From: Comamonas sp. SCN 67-35
GTDB taxonomy: Bacteria; Pseudomonadota; Gammaproteobacteria; Burkholderiales; Burkholderiaceae_C
DNA length: 64,000 nucleotides
NCBI GenBank assembly: GCA_001725255.1
Contig: MEFV01000011.1
Location: 1 to 64,000 of the forward strand
Reading direction: 5' to 3'
Shown piece after piece: positions 19,016 through 28,228 of the stretch (the first letter of the stretch is position 1; every line of letters starts with the position of its first letter). A model generated the notes under the pieces. It was not told the DNA's origin. It saw nothing but the letters and a program-made list of their open reading frames with translations, and searched no databases. A program made the position numbers and the translations under genes.

Positions 19016-19430
19016 CCTTGCCCTCGCCTCCGGGCTGTCCGTCCGCCCCCAGCGACATCACGTCCACCTCGCCCCTGATGCCCGGGTTCAGGTACTGGTA
19101 GGAGTGGCCCCAGGGATCCCTGGGCAGTTTTTCCAGATAGGGTCGCCAGTTGGGCGGGAGCGGCGCCGCCGTGGGCTTGGCCACCAGCGCCTGCAGGCCC
19201 TGCTCGGTCGTGGGGTAGCGCAGATTGTCCAGCTTGTAGAGCTTGAGCGCCTGCATCAGATTGGTCACGTCGGTGCGCGCGGCCGTGACGCGCGCGTCGT
19301 CCGCGCGGTCGAGCACGTTGGGCACGATGAGCGCCGCGAGCACGCCGATGATGACCAGCACTACCATGAGTTCGATCAGGGTGAAGCCCGCGGCGCGGCG
19401 CAGACGGGTGAAGGTGGGAGACAGGAACAC
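18990..19430 (-). CDS. gspG: Type II secretion major pseudopilin GspG
   Basis: A 146-residue major pseudopilin. The leader MFLSPTFTRLRRAAG is followed by FTLIELMVVLVIIGVLAALI with the +5 glutamate. The C-terminal domain has NLRYPTTEQGLQALVAKP, WGHSYQYLNPG and the calcium-loop region GADGQPGGEGKDADIGSW. I used the GTG at 19430 because it gives a normal leader length; no good ribosome site is visible. It is the first gene of the minus-strand gsp run and is divergent from gspC, with only 51 bp between starts. Confidence 0.95.
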   Translation of the reverse strand: MFLSPTFTRLRRAAGFTLIELMVVLVIIGVLAALIVPNVLDRADDARVTAARTDVTNLMQALKLYKLDNLRYPTTEQGLQALVAKPTAAPLPPNWRPYLEKLPRDPWGHSYQYLNPGIRGEVDVMSLGADGQPGGEGKDADIGSWQ

Positions 19431-19481
19431 GGGAGGGCTCTTGGGGAAAAACGGGTCGATCCGGTCAATGATAATGGCGCC

Positions 19482-19922
19482 ATGCCCGCCCGCCTTTCCA
19501 CCCGCTGGATTCAGCGCCTGATCACCTTCGCGCTGTGGGCGCTGTGCGGCGTGAGCCTGGCGTGGTGGGGCCTGAGGCTGACGCCGGGCTCGGCGCCGGG
19601 CCGTGCGCCCCTGGCCGTCTCGCAGGCGCCAGCGCTCGACGCCCAGGCGCTCGCGCGCCTGCTGGGCGCCGATGCGGCGCCACCTTCGGGCGCGGTGGCC
19701 GCACCCACACGGCTCGTGCTGCTGGGCGTGCTCGCGGGCACGGTCAGCGGCGACGGCGCGGCCCTGATCGCCATCGACGGCAAACCCGCCAAGCCCTACC
19801 GTGTTGGCCGAGAGGTCGAGCCCGGCCTCATCGTGCAATCGCTGGGTGCGCGCGAGGCGCGGTTGGGCGCGTCGCTGGATGGGCCGCCCACGATGACGCT
19901 GGAGCTGCCGCGCAAGCGCTGA
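19482..19922 (+). CDS. gspC: Type II secretion protein GspC (short form)
   Basis: A 146-residue protein with one N-terminal membrane segment (LITFALWALCGVSLAWWGL), a proline/alanine linker and a homology-region domain (RLVLLGVLAGTVSGDGAALI, RVGREVEPGLIVQSLGAREA). It links the inner platform to the secretin. It ends after the homology region and lacks the PDZ or coiled-coil domain found in longer GspC proteins. It is transcribed divergently from gspG-F. Confidence 0.85.
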   Translation: MPARLSTRWIQRLITFALWALCGVSLAWWGLRLTPGSAPGRAPLAVSQAPALDAQALARLLGADAAPPSGAVAAPTRLVLLGVLAGTVSGDGAALIAIDGKPAKPYRVGREVEPGLIVQSLGAREARLGASLDGPPTMTLELPRKR

Positions 19923-19950
19923 ATCAGCGAGGGTTCTCCAAAGACCTTCC

Positions 19951-21516
19951 TCAGTGCCCGTTGGCCTGTAGAAAGAGCCGGTACGCGGGGTTGAGCGTTT
20001 CCTCGATGTAGGGGTAGTCCAGCGCCTTCAGGAAGGCGTCGAACGCCGCGCCGTCCTGCGGCGGCACCTGCATGCCCACGAGAATGCGGCCGTAGTCCGC
20101 GCCCTGGTTGCGGTAGTGAAACAGCGAGATGTTCCAGGTGGGCGCCATCAGGCTCAGGAACTTGAACAGCGCTCCCGGCCGCTCGGGGAAGGTAAAGCGC
20201 ATCAGGCGTTCGTCGCGCGCCAGATCCGAATGGCCTCCCACGAGATGACGCAGATGCTCCTTGGCCATTTCGTCGTGCGTGAGGTCCAGTGCCGCGAAGC
20301 CGTTCTTCTCGAACGATTTGGCGATTTTTTCCGATTCGCCGCGGCCGTGGGTCGAGAGGCCGACGAACACGTGCGCGCGCCTGGCATCGCTGATGCGGTA
20401 GTTGAACTCGGTCACGCTCCTCGGCCCGCCCGGCAGCGCGCCCACGATCTCGCAAAAGCGCCTGAAGCTGCCGCGCTCCTCAGGGATGGTCACGGCAAAC
20501 AGCGCTTCCTTCTCCTCGCCCATCTCGGCGCGCTCGGCGACGAAGCGCAGGCGCCCGAAGTTCATGTTCGCGCCCGAGAGAATGGCCGCGTAGGTCTCGC
20601 CCCGGGTCTTGTGCGTCGCCACGTACTGCTTGATCGCGGCCACGCCCATGGCGCCCGCGGGCTCGACGACGCTGCGCGTGTCGGTGAAGATGTCCTTGAT
20701 CGCCGCGCACACCGCATCCGTGTCCACGCGCACGTAGTCGTCCACCAGCGCATGCGCGATGCGAAAGGTCTCCTCGCCGACGATCTTCACCGCCGTGCCG
20801 TCGGAAAACAGCCCCACGTCATCCAGGTGCACGCGCTCGTGCTGCTGCGCCGATTGAGCCATCGCGTCCGAGTCCGACATCTGCACGCCGATCACCTTGA
20901 CCTCGGGCCGCACCGCCTTGATGTAGTTGGCGATGCCCGCGATCAGGCCTCCGCCGCCGATGGGCACGAACACCGCGTCCAGCCGGTTGCTGGCGAGCTG
21001 CTGCACCTGCTGCAGGATTTCCATCGCCACCGTGCCCTGCCCGGCGATCACGTCGGGGTCGTCGAACGGATGGATGAAGGTCAGGCCCTCGCGCTGCTGC
21101 AGGCGCACGGCTTCCTCGTAGGCGTCGGAATAGCTCTCGCCCGCCAGCACCACCTCGCCGCCCAGGTTCTTCACCGCGTCCACCTTGACCTGCGGCGTGG
21201 TGGTCGGCATCACGATCACCGCGCGCGCGTTCATGCGCGCCGCGCTCAGCGCCACGCCCTGGGCGTGGTTGCCCGCCGACGCGCAGATCACGCCCTTGGC
21301 CAGCTGCTCGGGCGTGAGGGTGGCCATCTTGTTGTAGGCGCCGCGCAGCTTGAAGGAAAAGACCGGCTGCTGGTCCTCGCGCTTGAGCAGCACCTTGTTG
21401 TGCAGGCGCCGACTCAGGGCCTTGGCCGGTTGCAGCGCGGATTCAATGGCCACGTCGTACACCCTTGCCGTGAGGATTTTCTTCAGGTAGTCGAAGGGGG
21501 TGAGGGCGGTGTCCAT
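19951..21516 (-). CDS. ilvA: Threonine ammonia-lyase, biosynthetic type
   Basis: A 521-residue PLP enzyme that deaminates threonine to 2-oxobutanoate, the first step of isoleucine synthesis. The N-terminal PLP domain has the lysine motif QPVFSFKLRGAYNKM, the phosphate-binding GGGGLIAGIANYIK and the SAGNHAQGVALSA motif. The C-terminal half carries two ACT-like regulatory domains (FAVTIPEERGSFRRFCEIVG, RFTFPERPGALFKFLSLM), as in feedback-inhibited biosynthetic enzymes. The start at 21516 is set by family alignment. It converges on gspC, 28 bp between stops. Confidence 0.96.
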   Translation of the reverse strand: MDTALTPFDYLKKILTARVYDVAIESALQPAKALSRRLHNKVLLKREDQQPVFSFKLRGAYNKMATLTPEQLAKGVICASAGNHAQGVALSAARMNARAVIVMPTTTPQVKVDAVKNLGGEVVLAGESYSDAYEEAVRLQQREGLTFIHPFDDPDVIAGQGTVAMEILQQVQQLASNRLDAVFVPIGGGGLIAGIANYIKAVRPEVKVIGVQMSDSDAMAQSAQQHERVHLDDVGLFSDGTAVKIVGEETFRIAHALVDDYVRVDTDAVCAAIKDIFTDTRSVVEPAGAMGVAAIKQYVATHKTRGETYAAILSGANMNFGRLRFVAERAEMGEEKEALFAVTIPEERGSFRRFCEIVGALPGGPRSVTEFNYRISDARRAHVFVGLSTHGRGESEKIAKSFEKNGFAALDLTHDEMAKEHLRHLVGGHSDLARDERLMRFTFPERPGALFKFLSLMAPTWNISLFHYRNQGADYGRILVGMQVPPQDGAAFDAFLKALDYPYIEETLNPAYRLFLQANGH

Positions 21517-21630
21517 GATTCGGTGTGATGTTGCAATGCAATAAACGGCGGCGGCAATGATAGTGCTGCGCCCGCCCTGGCGCGGTCGGCGCGAGAATCG
21601 GCCACTGCTACCCAACGTAAAGGAAACAGC

Positions 21631-22083
21631 ATGGAATGCACTGTCAGCTGGACCGGCGCCACCCCCGGCGCGCGCTCCGGCATGGGTTTTGTGGCCGAAA
21701 CCGGCAGCGGCCACCTCGTCACGATGGATGGGGCGCCCGACGGCGCCCATCCCGAGCAAGGCGGGCGCAACCTGGCGCCCCGCCCCATGGAAATGGTGCT
21801 GGTCGGCGCCGGGGGCTGCACCGCCTACGATGTCGTCCTGATCCTGCGCCGGGGCCGCCACGATGTGCGCGGCTGCAGCGTGCGCCTTGAGGCCGAGCGC
21901 GCCGAGACCGATCCCAAGGTCTTCACGCGGATCCACCTGCAGTTCACCGTGAGCGGCCATGCCCTGCCGCGAGAGGCGGTGGAGCGCGCGATTGCGCTCA
22001 GCCACGAGAAGTACTGCTCTGCCATGGCCATGCTGTCGAAAACGGCGGCGATCACGACCGGCTGCGACCTGGTGGAGGCTTGA
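21631..22083 (+). CDS. OsmC-family protein
   Basis: A 150-residue OsmC/Ohr-superfamily protein. It has PMEMVLVGAGGCTAYDVVLI with the first redox cysteine and HEKYCSAMAMLSKTA with the second. This is the YhfA-like OsmC subgroup rather than classical Ohr, judging from sequence. Such proteins may act as thiol-dependent hydroperoxide reductases; the substrate is unknown. The ATG follows AAAGGAAA. Divergent from ilvA with 114 bp between them. Confidence 0.88.
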   Translation: MECTVSWTGATPGARSGMGFVAETGSGHLVTMDGAPDGAHPEQGGRNLAPRPMEMVLVGAGGCTAYDVVLILRRGRHDVRGCSVRLEAERAETDPKVFTRIHLQFTVSGHALPREAVERAIALSHEKYCSAMAMLSKTAAITTGCDLVEA

Positions 22084-22284
22084 CAGCGTTCACAGGCATT
22101 GTTGCCAGTGAACAACAAAACTTGGGCTTTGGGCCGTGTTGACAGTGAATTGCTTTGCTTATCCCGCCGGTCTCTGTTGCAATACGTAGAACTTCCCCAC
22201 CAGGAGGTTGGCCCGGCGAGGCAGCGCTCGCATGGACAAAGTCTTGTAGGCCGGAGCCTTCTATTTAACCTTGGAGTATTGGTA

Positions 22285-23196
22285 ATGAAAAAATCTCTGA
22301 TTGCCTTGGCAGTCTTGGGCGCCTCGGGCTTTGCGATGGCGCAATCTTCGGTGACTCTGTACGGTGTGGCCGACGCCGGCCTCGGCAAAGTTGCCAATGG
22401 CAAAACCCAAATGACGAGCGCTGGCTTGCTCAACAACGGCAACAGCCGCTTGGGCGTCAAGGGTGTTGAAGACCTCGGTGGTGGCCTGAAGGCTGGTTTC
22501 AATTTCGAATCCGGCTTGTCTCTGAAGAACGGTGACTATGCCGGTAGCGGCGGTGGTTTCTGGGGCCGTGCGGCCAACATGTACCTGGGCGGCAGCTGGG
22601 GTACCTTCCTGATGGGCCGTACGCTGAACCCGTCGTTCTACGGTTTTGCGGCCTGGGAACTGACCGGCGCGGCCAACTACACGGTTGTCGGCAACACCTA
22701 CGGTTTCGGTGGCGGCAATGGTCCTCGTAACAGCAGCCAGTTCACCTACACCACGCCGAACATCAGCGGCTTCTCCGGTTCGCTGGGCTACATTTTCAGC
22801 GCTGACAACGGTGGCAACGCCAAGTGGGACCTGAACGCCATTTACGCCAATGGCCCGATGTCCGTCGCCGTCACCGCCAACAAGACCCAGACCCAGAAGA
22901 CCGGCTGGTCGCTGGGCGGCCGCTACAACTTCGGCCAGTTCATCGCAGCGGCATCCTACAGCGACGCTTACTCCGTGCGCCGCGGCTTCTCGATCGGCGG
23001 CACGGCCCTGTTCGGCCCGGCTTCCGTCACGCTCGACCTGACCCGCGACACCCGGAATCTGGCTGGCGCGAAGAAGTACACCAACGCCCTGCTCGAAGGC
23101 AAGTACAGCCTGTCCAAGCGCACCTTCGTGTACGCCGACTACCTCCGTTTGGATGGTGGCAACAACTACGGTGTGGGCGTCCGCCACAACTTCTGA
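22285..23196 (+). CDS. Gram-negative general porin (OmpC-like, betaproteobacterial)
   Basis: A 303-residue trimeric outer-membrane porin. The signal peptide MKKSLIALAVLGASGFAMA precedes QSSVTLYGVADAGLGK; the sequence continues as alternating beta strands with NSRLGVKGVEDLGGGLKAGF and ends in phenylalanine (YGVGVRHNF), the Bam recognition signal. Codon use is visibly less GC-biased in the first half, as expected of a highly expressed gene. A leader of about 200 bp precedes it with a TTGACA box at 22139, but no convincing -10 can be paired with it. SD GGAG lies 8 bp before the ATG. Confidence 0.95.
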   Translation: MKKSLIALAVLGASGFAMAQSSVTLYGVADAGLGKVANGKTQMTSAGLLNNGNSRLGVKGVEDLGGGLKAGFNFESGLSLKNGDYAGSGGGFWGRAANMYLGGSWGTFLMGRTLNPSFYGFAAWELTGAANYTVVGNTYGFGGGNGPRNSSQFTYTTPNISGFSGSLGYIFSADNGGNAKWDLNAIYANGPMSVAVTANKTQTQKTGWSLGGRYNFGQFIAAASYSDAYSVRRGFSIGGTALFGPASVTLDLTRDTRNLAGAKKYTNALLEGKYSLSKRTFVYADYLRLDGGNNYGVGVRHNF

Positions 23197-23234
23197 TGAG
23201 GCTGCTGTCCCTGCGGGCAGCATCTGACTCGGTC

Positions 23235-23260
23235 AAAGCCGCCTTCGGGCGGCTTTTTTC
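23235..23260 (+). terminator. Intrinsic terminator after the porin gene
   Basis: The stem AAGCCGCC / GGCGGCTT around a short TTCGG loop is followed by a run of T. It lies 38 bp after the porin stop, a textbook rho-independent terminator. Confidence 0.92.
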
Positions 23261-23287
23261 ATGGATTCTCATTTCTCGCGGGGCAGC

Positions 23288-24496
23288 ATGAGCGCACTCT
23301 ATCAAGCCGACGGGTCGGTGTTTGCAGCCATCCGGCAGTTTCATCCCGAGCTCACGACGCTGCGCCGTGAGCTGCATGCTCATCCCGAGCTGGGGTTCGA
23401 GGAGGTGCAGACCAGCGCGCGGGTGCGCGAGGCACTGCGGGTGTGCGGGGTGGACGAGGTGCATGAAGGCATCGGTCGCACCGGCACCGTGGCGGTAATC
23501 CACGGCCGCGGCCGGGGCAGCCGGGCCATGGTGGGGCTGCGCGCCGACATGGACGCGCTGCCGATGACCGAACACAACGACTTCGCCTGGAAGTCGTGCA
23601 AGAGCGGCCTGATGCACGGCTGCGGGCACGACGGGCACGTGACCATGCTGCTGGGTGCGGCACGCTACCTCGCGGCCACGCGCCGGTTCGACGGCACGGC
23701 GGTGCTGATCTTCCAGCCGGGCGAAGAGGGTTTTGGCGGCGCACGCGTGATGATCGAGGACGGCCTGTTCGAGCGTTTTCCGGTGCAGGCGGTGTACGCC
23801 ATGCACAACTGGCCGATGATGGCGCCGGGCACTGTGGGCCTCAATGAGGGGGCGATGATGGCCGCGGCGGACCGCATCACCATCGAGATCTCCGGCAAGG
23901 GCGGCCATGGGGCGCATCCGTATCAGACGGTGGACGTGGTGCTGGCGGCTTCCCACATCGTCGCGGCGCTGCAAAGCATCGTCTCGCGCAATGTGCGCGC
24001 GATCGACAGCGCGGTGCTCAGCATCTGCGCCATGCAGGCGGGCGACCTGGGAGCGTTCAGCGTACTGCCGGGCGAGGCGACGCTGGTGGGCACGGTGCGC
24101 AGCTTCAGCACGACTGTGCAGGATCTCATGGAGCAGCGCATCAAGGAGGTCTGCAGCGCGGTCGCGCTGGGCCTGGGTGCGAGCGCCACGGTGCGCTACG
24201 AGCGCATCTATCCGGCCACGATCAACACCGCCGCCGAGGCGCGGTTTGCCGGGGATGTGGCGGCCAGCCTCGTGGGCGAGGGCAACGTCACCCGCGCCCT
24301 GGAGCCGAGCATGGGTGCGGAGGATTTTTCCTTCATGCTGCAGCACAAGCCCGGCGCCTATCTGCGCCTGGGGCAGGGCGGCGGGGTGGGGCTGCACAGC
24401 AGCCGCTACGATTTCAACGACGAGGTGCTTCCGCTGGGGGCGGCGCTGCACGCCAGCCTGATCGAACAGGCCATGCCTTTGCCCTCCGGGGATTGA
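23288..24496 (+). CDS. M20-family amidohydrolase (hippurate hydrolase-like)
   Basis: A 402-residue metal-dependent hydrolase of the AbgB/HipO type that cleaves N-acyl amino acids. It shows LRRELHAHPELGFEE, the metal motifs GLRADMDALPMTE, HGCGHDGHVTMLLGAARYL and FQPGEEGFGGAR, the dimerisation-domain histidine GKGGHGAHPYQ and a late GAEDFSFMLQ motif. I used the ATG at 23288, preceded by GGGGCAG; another ATG nine codons upstream overlaps the porin terminator. The natural substrate cannot be told from sequence. Confidence 0.9.
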   Translation: MSALYQADGSVFAAIRQFHPELTTLRRELHAHPELGFEEVQTSARVREALRVCGVDEVHEGIGRTGTVAVIHGRGRGSRAMVGLRADMDALPMTEHNDFAWKSCKSGLMHGCGHDGHVTMLLGAARYLAATRRFDGTAVLIFQPGEEGFGGARVMIEDGLFERFPVQAVYAMHNWPMMAPGTVGLNEGAMMAAADRITIEISGKGGHGAHPYQTVDVVLAASHIVAALQSIVSRNVRAIDSAVLSICAMQAGDLGAFSVLPGEATLVGTVRSFSTTVQDLMEQRIKEVCSAVALGLGASATVRYERIYPATINTAAEARFAGDVAASLVGEGNVTRALEPSMGAEDFSFMLQHKPGAYLRLGQGGGVGLHSSRYDFNDEVLPLGAALHASLIEQAMPLPSGD

Positions 24497-24499
24497 GGC

Positions 24500-24549
24500 A
24501 AAATAGCGCTCAAAGCCTTGCACGAAAAGCGTAGCAAGCTCTTTTTATT
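24500..24549 (+). repeat. Dispersed repeat, copy 3 (upstream of tal)
   Basis: AAAATAGCGCTCAAAGCCTT then GCACGAAAAGCGTAGCAAGC and a T-rich end. On the minus strand this has the family's GAGCTTGCTACGC...GCAAGGCTTTGAGCGCTATTTT order. It occupies almost the whole gap between the amidohydrolase stop and the tal ribosome site. Confidence 0.65.
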
Positions 24550-24566
24550 GAAGCGGAGAAAGTCGC

Positions 24567-25517
24567 GTGAATCAACTTGACGCCTTGAAGCAGATGACCA
24601 CCGTGGTGGCCGACACGGGCGACTTCCACGATCTGGCGCGCTTTGCGCCGCAGGATGCGACGACCAACCCTTCGCTCATCCTCAAGGCGGTGCAAAAGAG
24701 CGAATATGCCCACCTGCTGCGCGAGAACGCCGCGCGCTGGCACGAGCGCGACCTGGGTGAGCAGATGGACCGGCTCATCGTGCGCTTTGGCTGCGAGACG
24801 CTGGCGCACATCCCGGGGCGGGTCTCGACCGAGGTCGATGCCCGCCTGTCCTTTGATACCGAGGCCATGGTGTCGCGCGCCGAACGCCTGATCGAGCTGT
24901 ATCAGGCCGAGAGCGTGCACATCGACCGGGTGCTGATCAAGGTGGCCAGCACCTGGGAGGGCATCGAGGCGGCCCGGCGCCTTGAGAGCCGTGGCATCCA
25001 CACCAACATGACGCTGCTCTTTTCCTTCACGCAGGCGGTGGCGTGCGCGCAGGCCAGAGTGCAGCTGATCTCGCCCTTCGTCGGGCGCATTTACGACTGG
25101 TTCAAGGCCAGGGCCGGCGCCAGCTGGGACGAGGCCGCGATGGCGGGCGCGCATGACCCGGGCGTGCGGTCGGTGCGCCGCATTTTCGAGTATTACAAGC
25201 ACTTCGGGATTGCCACCGAGATCATGGGTGCGAGCTTTCGCAACGCGGGCCAGATCCGCGCGCTCGCGGGCTGCGATCTGCTCACCATCGCGCCGGCCCT
25301 GATGGCCGAACTGGCGGCGAGCGACGCGCCGCTGGCGCTGGCGCTCGATGCCGAGGCGGCGCGCGCTCTGGCCGTGCCGCATGTGCAGCTCGATGAGGCG
25401 GCCTTTCGCTATGCCCTCAATGAAGATGCGATGGCCACCGAGAAGCTGGCCGAGGGCATACGTGCCTTTGCTGCCGATGCGCTCAAGCTCGAGGCGTTGA
25501 TGCAGCAGGCGGCATGA
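24567..25517 (+). CDS. tal: Transaldolase
   Basis: A 316-residue cytoplasmic transaldolase B-type enzyme of the non-oxidative pentose phosphate pathway. It has [19 protein letters not shown] near the N-terminus, the Schiff-base lysine in [20 protein letters not shown] (Lys125) and [19 protein letters not shown]. The start is GTG, preceded by GGAG 9 bp upstream. pgi follows after 3 bp, so the two sugar-phosphate genes form an operon. Confidence 0.97.
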   Translation: MNQLDALKQMTTVVADTGDFHDLARFAPQDATTNPSLILKAVQKSEYAHLLRENAARWHERDLGEQMDRLIVRFGCETLAHIPGRVSTEVDARLSFDTEAMVSRAERLIELYQAESVHIDRVLIKVASTWEGIEAARRLESRGIHTNMTLLFSFTQAVACAQARVQLISPFVGRIYDWFKARAGASWDEAAMAGAHDPGVRSVRRIFEYYKHFGIATEIMGASFRNAGQIRALAGCDLLTIAPALMAELAASDAPLALALDAEAARALAVPHVQLDEAAFRYALNEDAMATEKLAEGIRAFAADALKLEALMQQAA

Positions 25518-25520
25518 ATC

Positions 25521-27116
25521 ATGCCCCTGTGCCATGAGACATCCGCCTGGGCGCGGCTGCAGGCGCACTGGCGGCAGGAGGTGCGCGCGATCGACCTGGC
25601 CGCGCAATTCGAACGCGACGGCGCCCGTCTGACGACGCTGAGCCAGCGCGCGCCGCACCTCCGGGTCGATCTTTCCAAGAACTGGCTGTTGCCCGGTACG
25701 CCCGCGCTGCTGCAGCAGTTGGCGCGGGAGTGCGGCGTGATGGCGTGGCGCGACGCGATGTTCGCGGGCGAGGCGGTCAACACCACCGAGCGGCGCGCGG
25801 CCATGCACTGGCTGCTGCGCACGCCCCCGGATGGCGGGCGGCTGATGGGCTCGGCGCCGCAGCAGCGCTGGGATGCCTCGGTGCGCGAGGCGCTGCGCGA
25901 GGTGGGCGAGACGCTGCAGGCGATGCTGAGCCTGGCCGAGCAGGTGCGCTCGGACGATTCGATCACCGACGTGGTGCACATCGGCATTGGCGGCTCTTAC
26001 CTGGGGCCGGAGGTGGTGGTGCAGGCCCTGCAGGGCCTGGCCCGTGGCGGCAAGCGCATTCACTTCGTGGCCAATGTCGATGGCGCGGAGATCGTCTCGG
26101 TGCTGCGCACTCTGCGGATGGAGACCACGCTGTTCCTCGTGGCCTCCAAGTCGTTCACGACGGCCGAGACCATGATGAATGCGCATGCCGCGCGGGACTG
26201 GTTCCTGGCGCAGGGCGGCAGCGAGGATGTGGCGCATCTGCACTCGATCGCGCGCCACTTCGTCGCGCTGACGGCGCAGCCCGAGGCGGCCGCGCGCTTT
26301 GGCATCACGCGCACGCTGGGCTTTCGCGACTGGGTGGGCGGGCGATATTCGCTGTGGTCGGCGATCGGCCTGCCGGTCGCGATCGCGGTGGGCGCGCAGG
26401 CGTTTCGCGAGCTGCTGGCGGGCGCGCACGAGATGGATGCGCATTTTCTCGCTGCCGCGCCCGAGGCGAATCTGCCGCTGCGTCTGGGCCTGCTGGACGT
26501 CTGGTACCGTGATTTCTGTGGCTTGAGCAGCCGCTGCATCGCACCCTACAGCCACGGCCTGCGGCGTCTGCCGGCCTACCTGCAGCAGCTGGAAATGGAG
26601 AGCAACGGCAAGGGCGTGACGCGCGAGGGCCGTCCATTGCATGTGCCCACTGCACCGGTGATCTGGGGCGAGCCCGGCACCAACGGCCAGCATGCGTTCT
26701 TCCAGATGCTGCACCAGGGCCAGGACGTGGTGCCGGTGGAGTTCATCGCGGTGCGCGAGTCAGGCGGCAGCCTGCCTGGCCACCATCATGATCTGGTGGT
26801 GAACGCGGTGGCGCAGGCGCGGGCTTTGATGGCGGGCAGCAGTGCCAGCGAGCCGCACCGGCGCTGCCCGGGCAACCGGCCGAGCACCTTCGTGCTGCTC
26901 GACCGGCTCGATCCGGCGGCGCTCGGCGCGCTGATCGCGCTGTACGAGCACCGGGTCTTCGTCTCGGGGGCCGTGTGGGGCGTCAACAGCTTTGACCAGT
27001 GGGGCGTGGAACTGGGCAAATGCCTGGCGCGTGATCTGTTCGAGCGCGAACGCTCGGGGAACTGGGATGGGGTGGACCCGTCCACACGGGCGCTGATGGC
27101 TCAGCTGGGCGTATAG
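25521..27116 (+). CDS. pgi: Glucose-6-phosphate isomerase
   Basis: A 531-residue isomerase interconverting glucose-6-phosphate and fructose-6-phosphate. It contains the SIS domains with VVHIGIGGSYLGPEVVVQAL, the glutamate motif QQLEMESNGKGVTREG, GEPGTNGQHAFFQMLHQG with the catalytic histidine, and the C-terminal lysine motif NSFDQWGVELGK. Operon with tal. Its 3' end overlaps the convergent scpA by 16 bp. Confidence 0.97.
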   Translation: MPLCHETSAWARLQAHWRQEVRAIDLAAQFERDGARLTTLSQRAPHLRVDLSKNWLLPGTPALLQQLARECGVMAWRDAMFAGEAVNTTERRAAMHWLLRTPPDGGRLMGSAPQQRWDASVREALREVGETLQAMLSLAEQVRSDDSITDVVHIGIGGSYLGPEVVVQALQGLARGGKRIHFVANVDGAEIVSVLRTLRMETTLFLVASKSFTTAETMMNAHAARDWFLAQGGSEDVAHLHSIARHFVALTAQPEAAARFGITRTLGFRDWVGGRYSLWSAIGLPVAIAVGAQAFRELLAGAHEMDAHFLAAAPEANLPLRLGLLDVWYRDFCGLSSRCIAPYSHGLRRLPAYLQQLEMESNGKGVTREGRPLHVPTAPVIWGEPGTNGQHAFFQMLHQGQDVVPVEFIAVRESGGSLPGHHHDLVVNAVAQARALMAGSSASEPHRRCPGNRPSTFVLLDRLDPAALGALIALYEHRVFVSGAVWGVNSFDQWGVELGKCLARDLFERERSGNWDGVDPSTRALMAQLGV

Positions 27117-27931
27117 GCCAGGCGCAGGTAGATGGGTGCGTAGGCTTCGCCCTGCGTCACTTCGATCAGGGCTTCCTTCGCGAGTTCGAGCAGCGCGACG
27201 AAGGTGACGACGAGCACGGGCACGCCCTTGGCGGGGTCGAACATCTCCTCGAACGTGACGAAGCGGCGCCCCTGCAGGCGCTTGAGCACATGGCTCATGG
27301 TCTCGCGCACCGAGAGTTCCTCGCGCGGAATGTGGTGGCGCTGCACGAGGCGCGCGCGGTTCAGCACGTCCTGCCAGGCCGATTGCAGGTCGGCGATGGA
27401 TACGTCGGGAAAGCGTGGCTGCAGACTCTGCTCGATCGTCACCTGCGCCTTGAGAAAGTCGCGCCCGTACTGCGGCAGCTCGCCCAGCTGCTGCGCGGCC
27501 AGCTTGAATTTCTCGTATTCGAGCAGGCGGCGCACGAGTTCGGCGCGCGGGTCTTCGGCCTCCTGGGCGCCTTGCGCGGCCCGCGTGGGCAGCAGCATGC
27601 GCGACTTGATCTCGATGAGCATCGCGGCCATCAGCAGGTATTCGGCGGCCAGCTCCAGGTTGCGGCTGCGGATCTCGTCCACGTAGGCCAGGTACTGGCG
27701 CGTGACGCTCACCATGGGGATGTCGAGGATGTTGAAATTCTGCTTGCGGATCAGGTACAGCAGCAGATCGAGCGGCCCCTCGAAGGCCTCCAGGAAGACT
27801 TCCAGCGCATCGGGCGGGATGTACAGATCCTGCGGCAGCGCGAAGAGCGGCTCGCCGTAGAGCCTGGCGAGCGCGACCTGATCCACGACGGCGGGGGTGT
27901 TGCTATCTGTTTCGGAGCTGTCCGCGACCAT
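27101..27931 (-). CDS. scpA: Segregation and condensation protein A (kleisin ScpA)
   Basis: A 276-residue kleisin that bridges the SMC dimer in the chromosome condensation complex. It has the conserved start FEGPLDLLLYLIRKQNFNIL, YLLMAAMLIEIKSRMLLP, and the C-terminal winged-helix FVALLELAKEALIEVTQGE. It overlaps the pgi 3' end convergently and lies 27 bp downstream of the DUF3460 gene. scpB is not in the window. Confidence 0.95.
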   Translation of the reverse strand: MVADSSETDSNTPAVVDQVALARLYGEPLFALPQDLYIPPDALEVFLEAFEGPLDLLLYLIRKQNFNILDIPMVSVTRQYLAYVDEIRSRNLELAAEYLLMAAMLIEIKSRMLLPTRAAQGAQEAEDPRAELVRRLLEYEKFKLAAQQLGELPQYGRDFLKAQVTIEQSLQPRFPDVSIADLQSAWQDVLNRARLVQRHHIPREELSVRETMSHVLKRLQGRRFVTFEEMFDPAKGVPVLVVTFVALLELAKEALIEVTQGEAYAPIYLRLAYTPS

Positions 27932-27958
27932 CTGTGTTGCGCTGGATCGCGGTCAGGC

Positions 27959-28189
27959 TCAGGTCGGGATGGAGTCGTAGCCGTTTTCGTCGAACGAGTA
28001 GTAGACGTAGGCCTTCTGACGGATCTTGGAGGCGTGCAGGTCACCCCAGAGTTCGCGGTCCACATCCTTGTCCCACAGCAGATTGCGCCCCTGCAGCTGG
28101 CGTTCTTCCAGGCCGGGTTTTTGCTCGCGCAGCCGGTGAATGAACTGCGTGGTGTCGGACTGGTAGTCCGGGCGGCGAATAAGATACAT
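27959..28189 (-). CDS. DUF3460 family small protein
   Basis: A 76-residue protein recognised as DUF3460, a betaproteobacterial family usually next to scpA. It has YQSDTTQFIHRLREQKPGLE, then GRNLLWDKDVDRELWGDL and YVYYSFDENGYDSIPT. No function is known. I set the start at 28189 by family length; the ATG is preceded by GGAGGTTGCCAGCC. Likely co-transcribed with scpA. Confidence 0.88.
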   Translation of the reverse strand: MYLIRRPDYQSDTTQFIHRLREQKPGLEERQLQGRNLLWDKDVDRELWGDLHASKIRQKAYVYYSFDENGYDSIPT

Positions 28190-28228
28190 GGCTGGCAACC
28201 TCCGGTAACCCGTCATTTTACTGACACC

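Noticed and set aside
22139..22167. TTGACA upstream of the porin as a sigma-70 promoter
   Set aside because: No acceptable -10 box at 16-18 bp spacing, so I mention it only in the porin entry.
27895..27925. Possible further copy of the short repeat at the scpA start (GCTATCTGTTTCGGAGC)
   Set aside because: Only the GCTATC end and a weak trailer match; too little to call.
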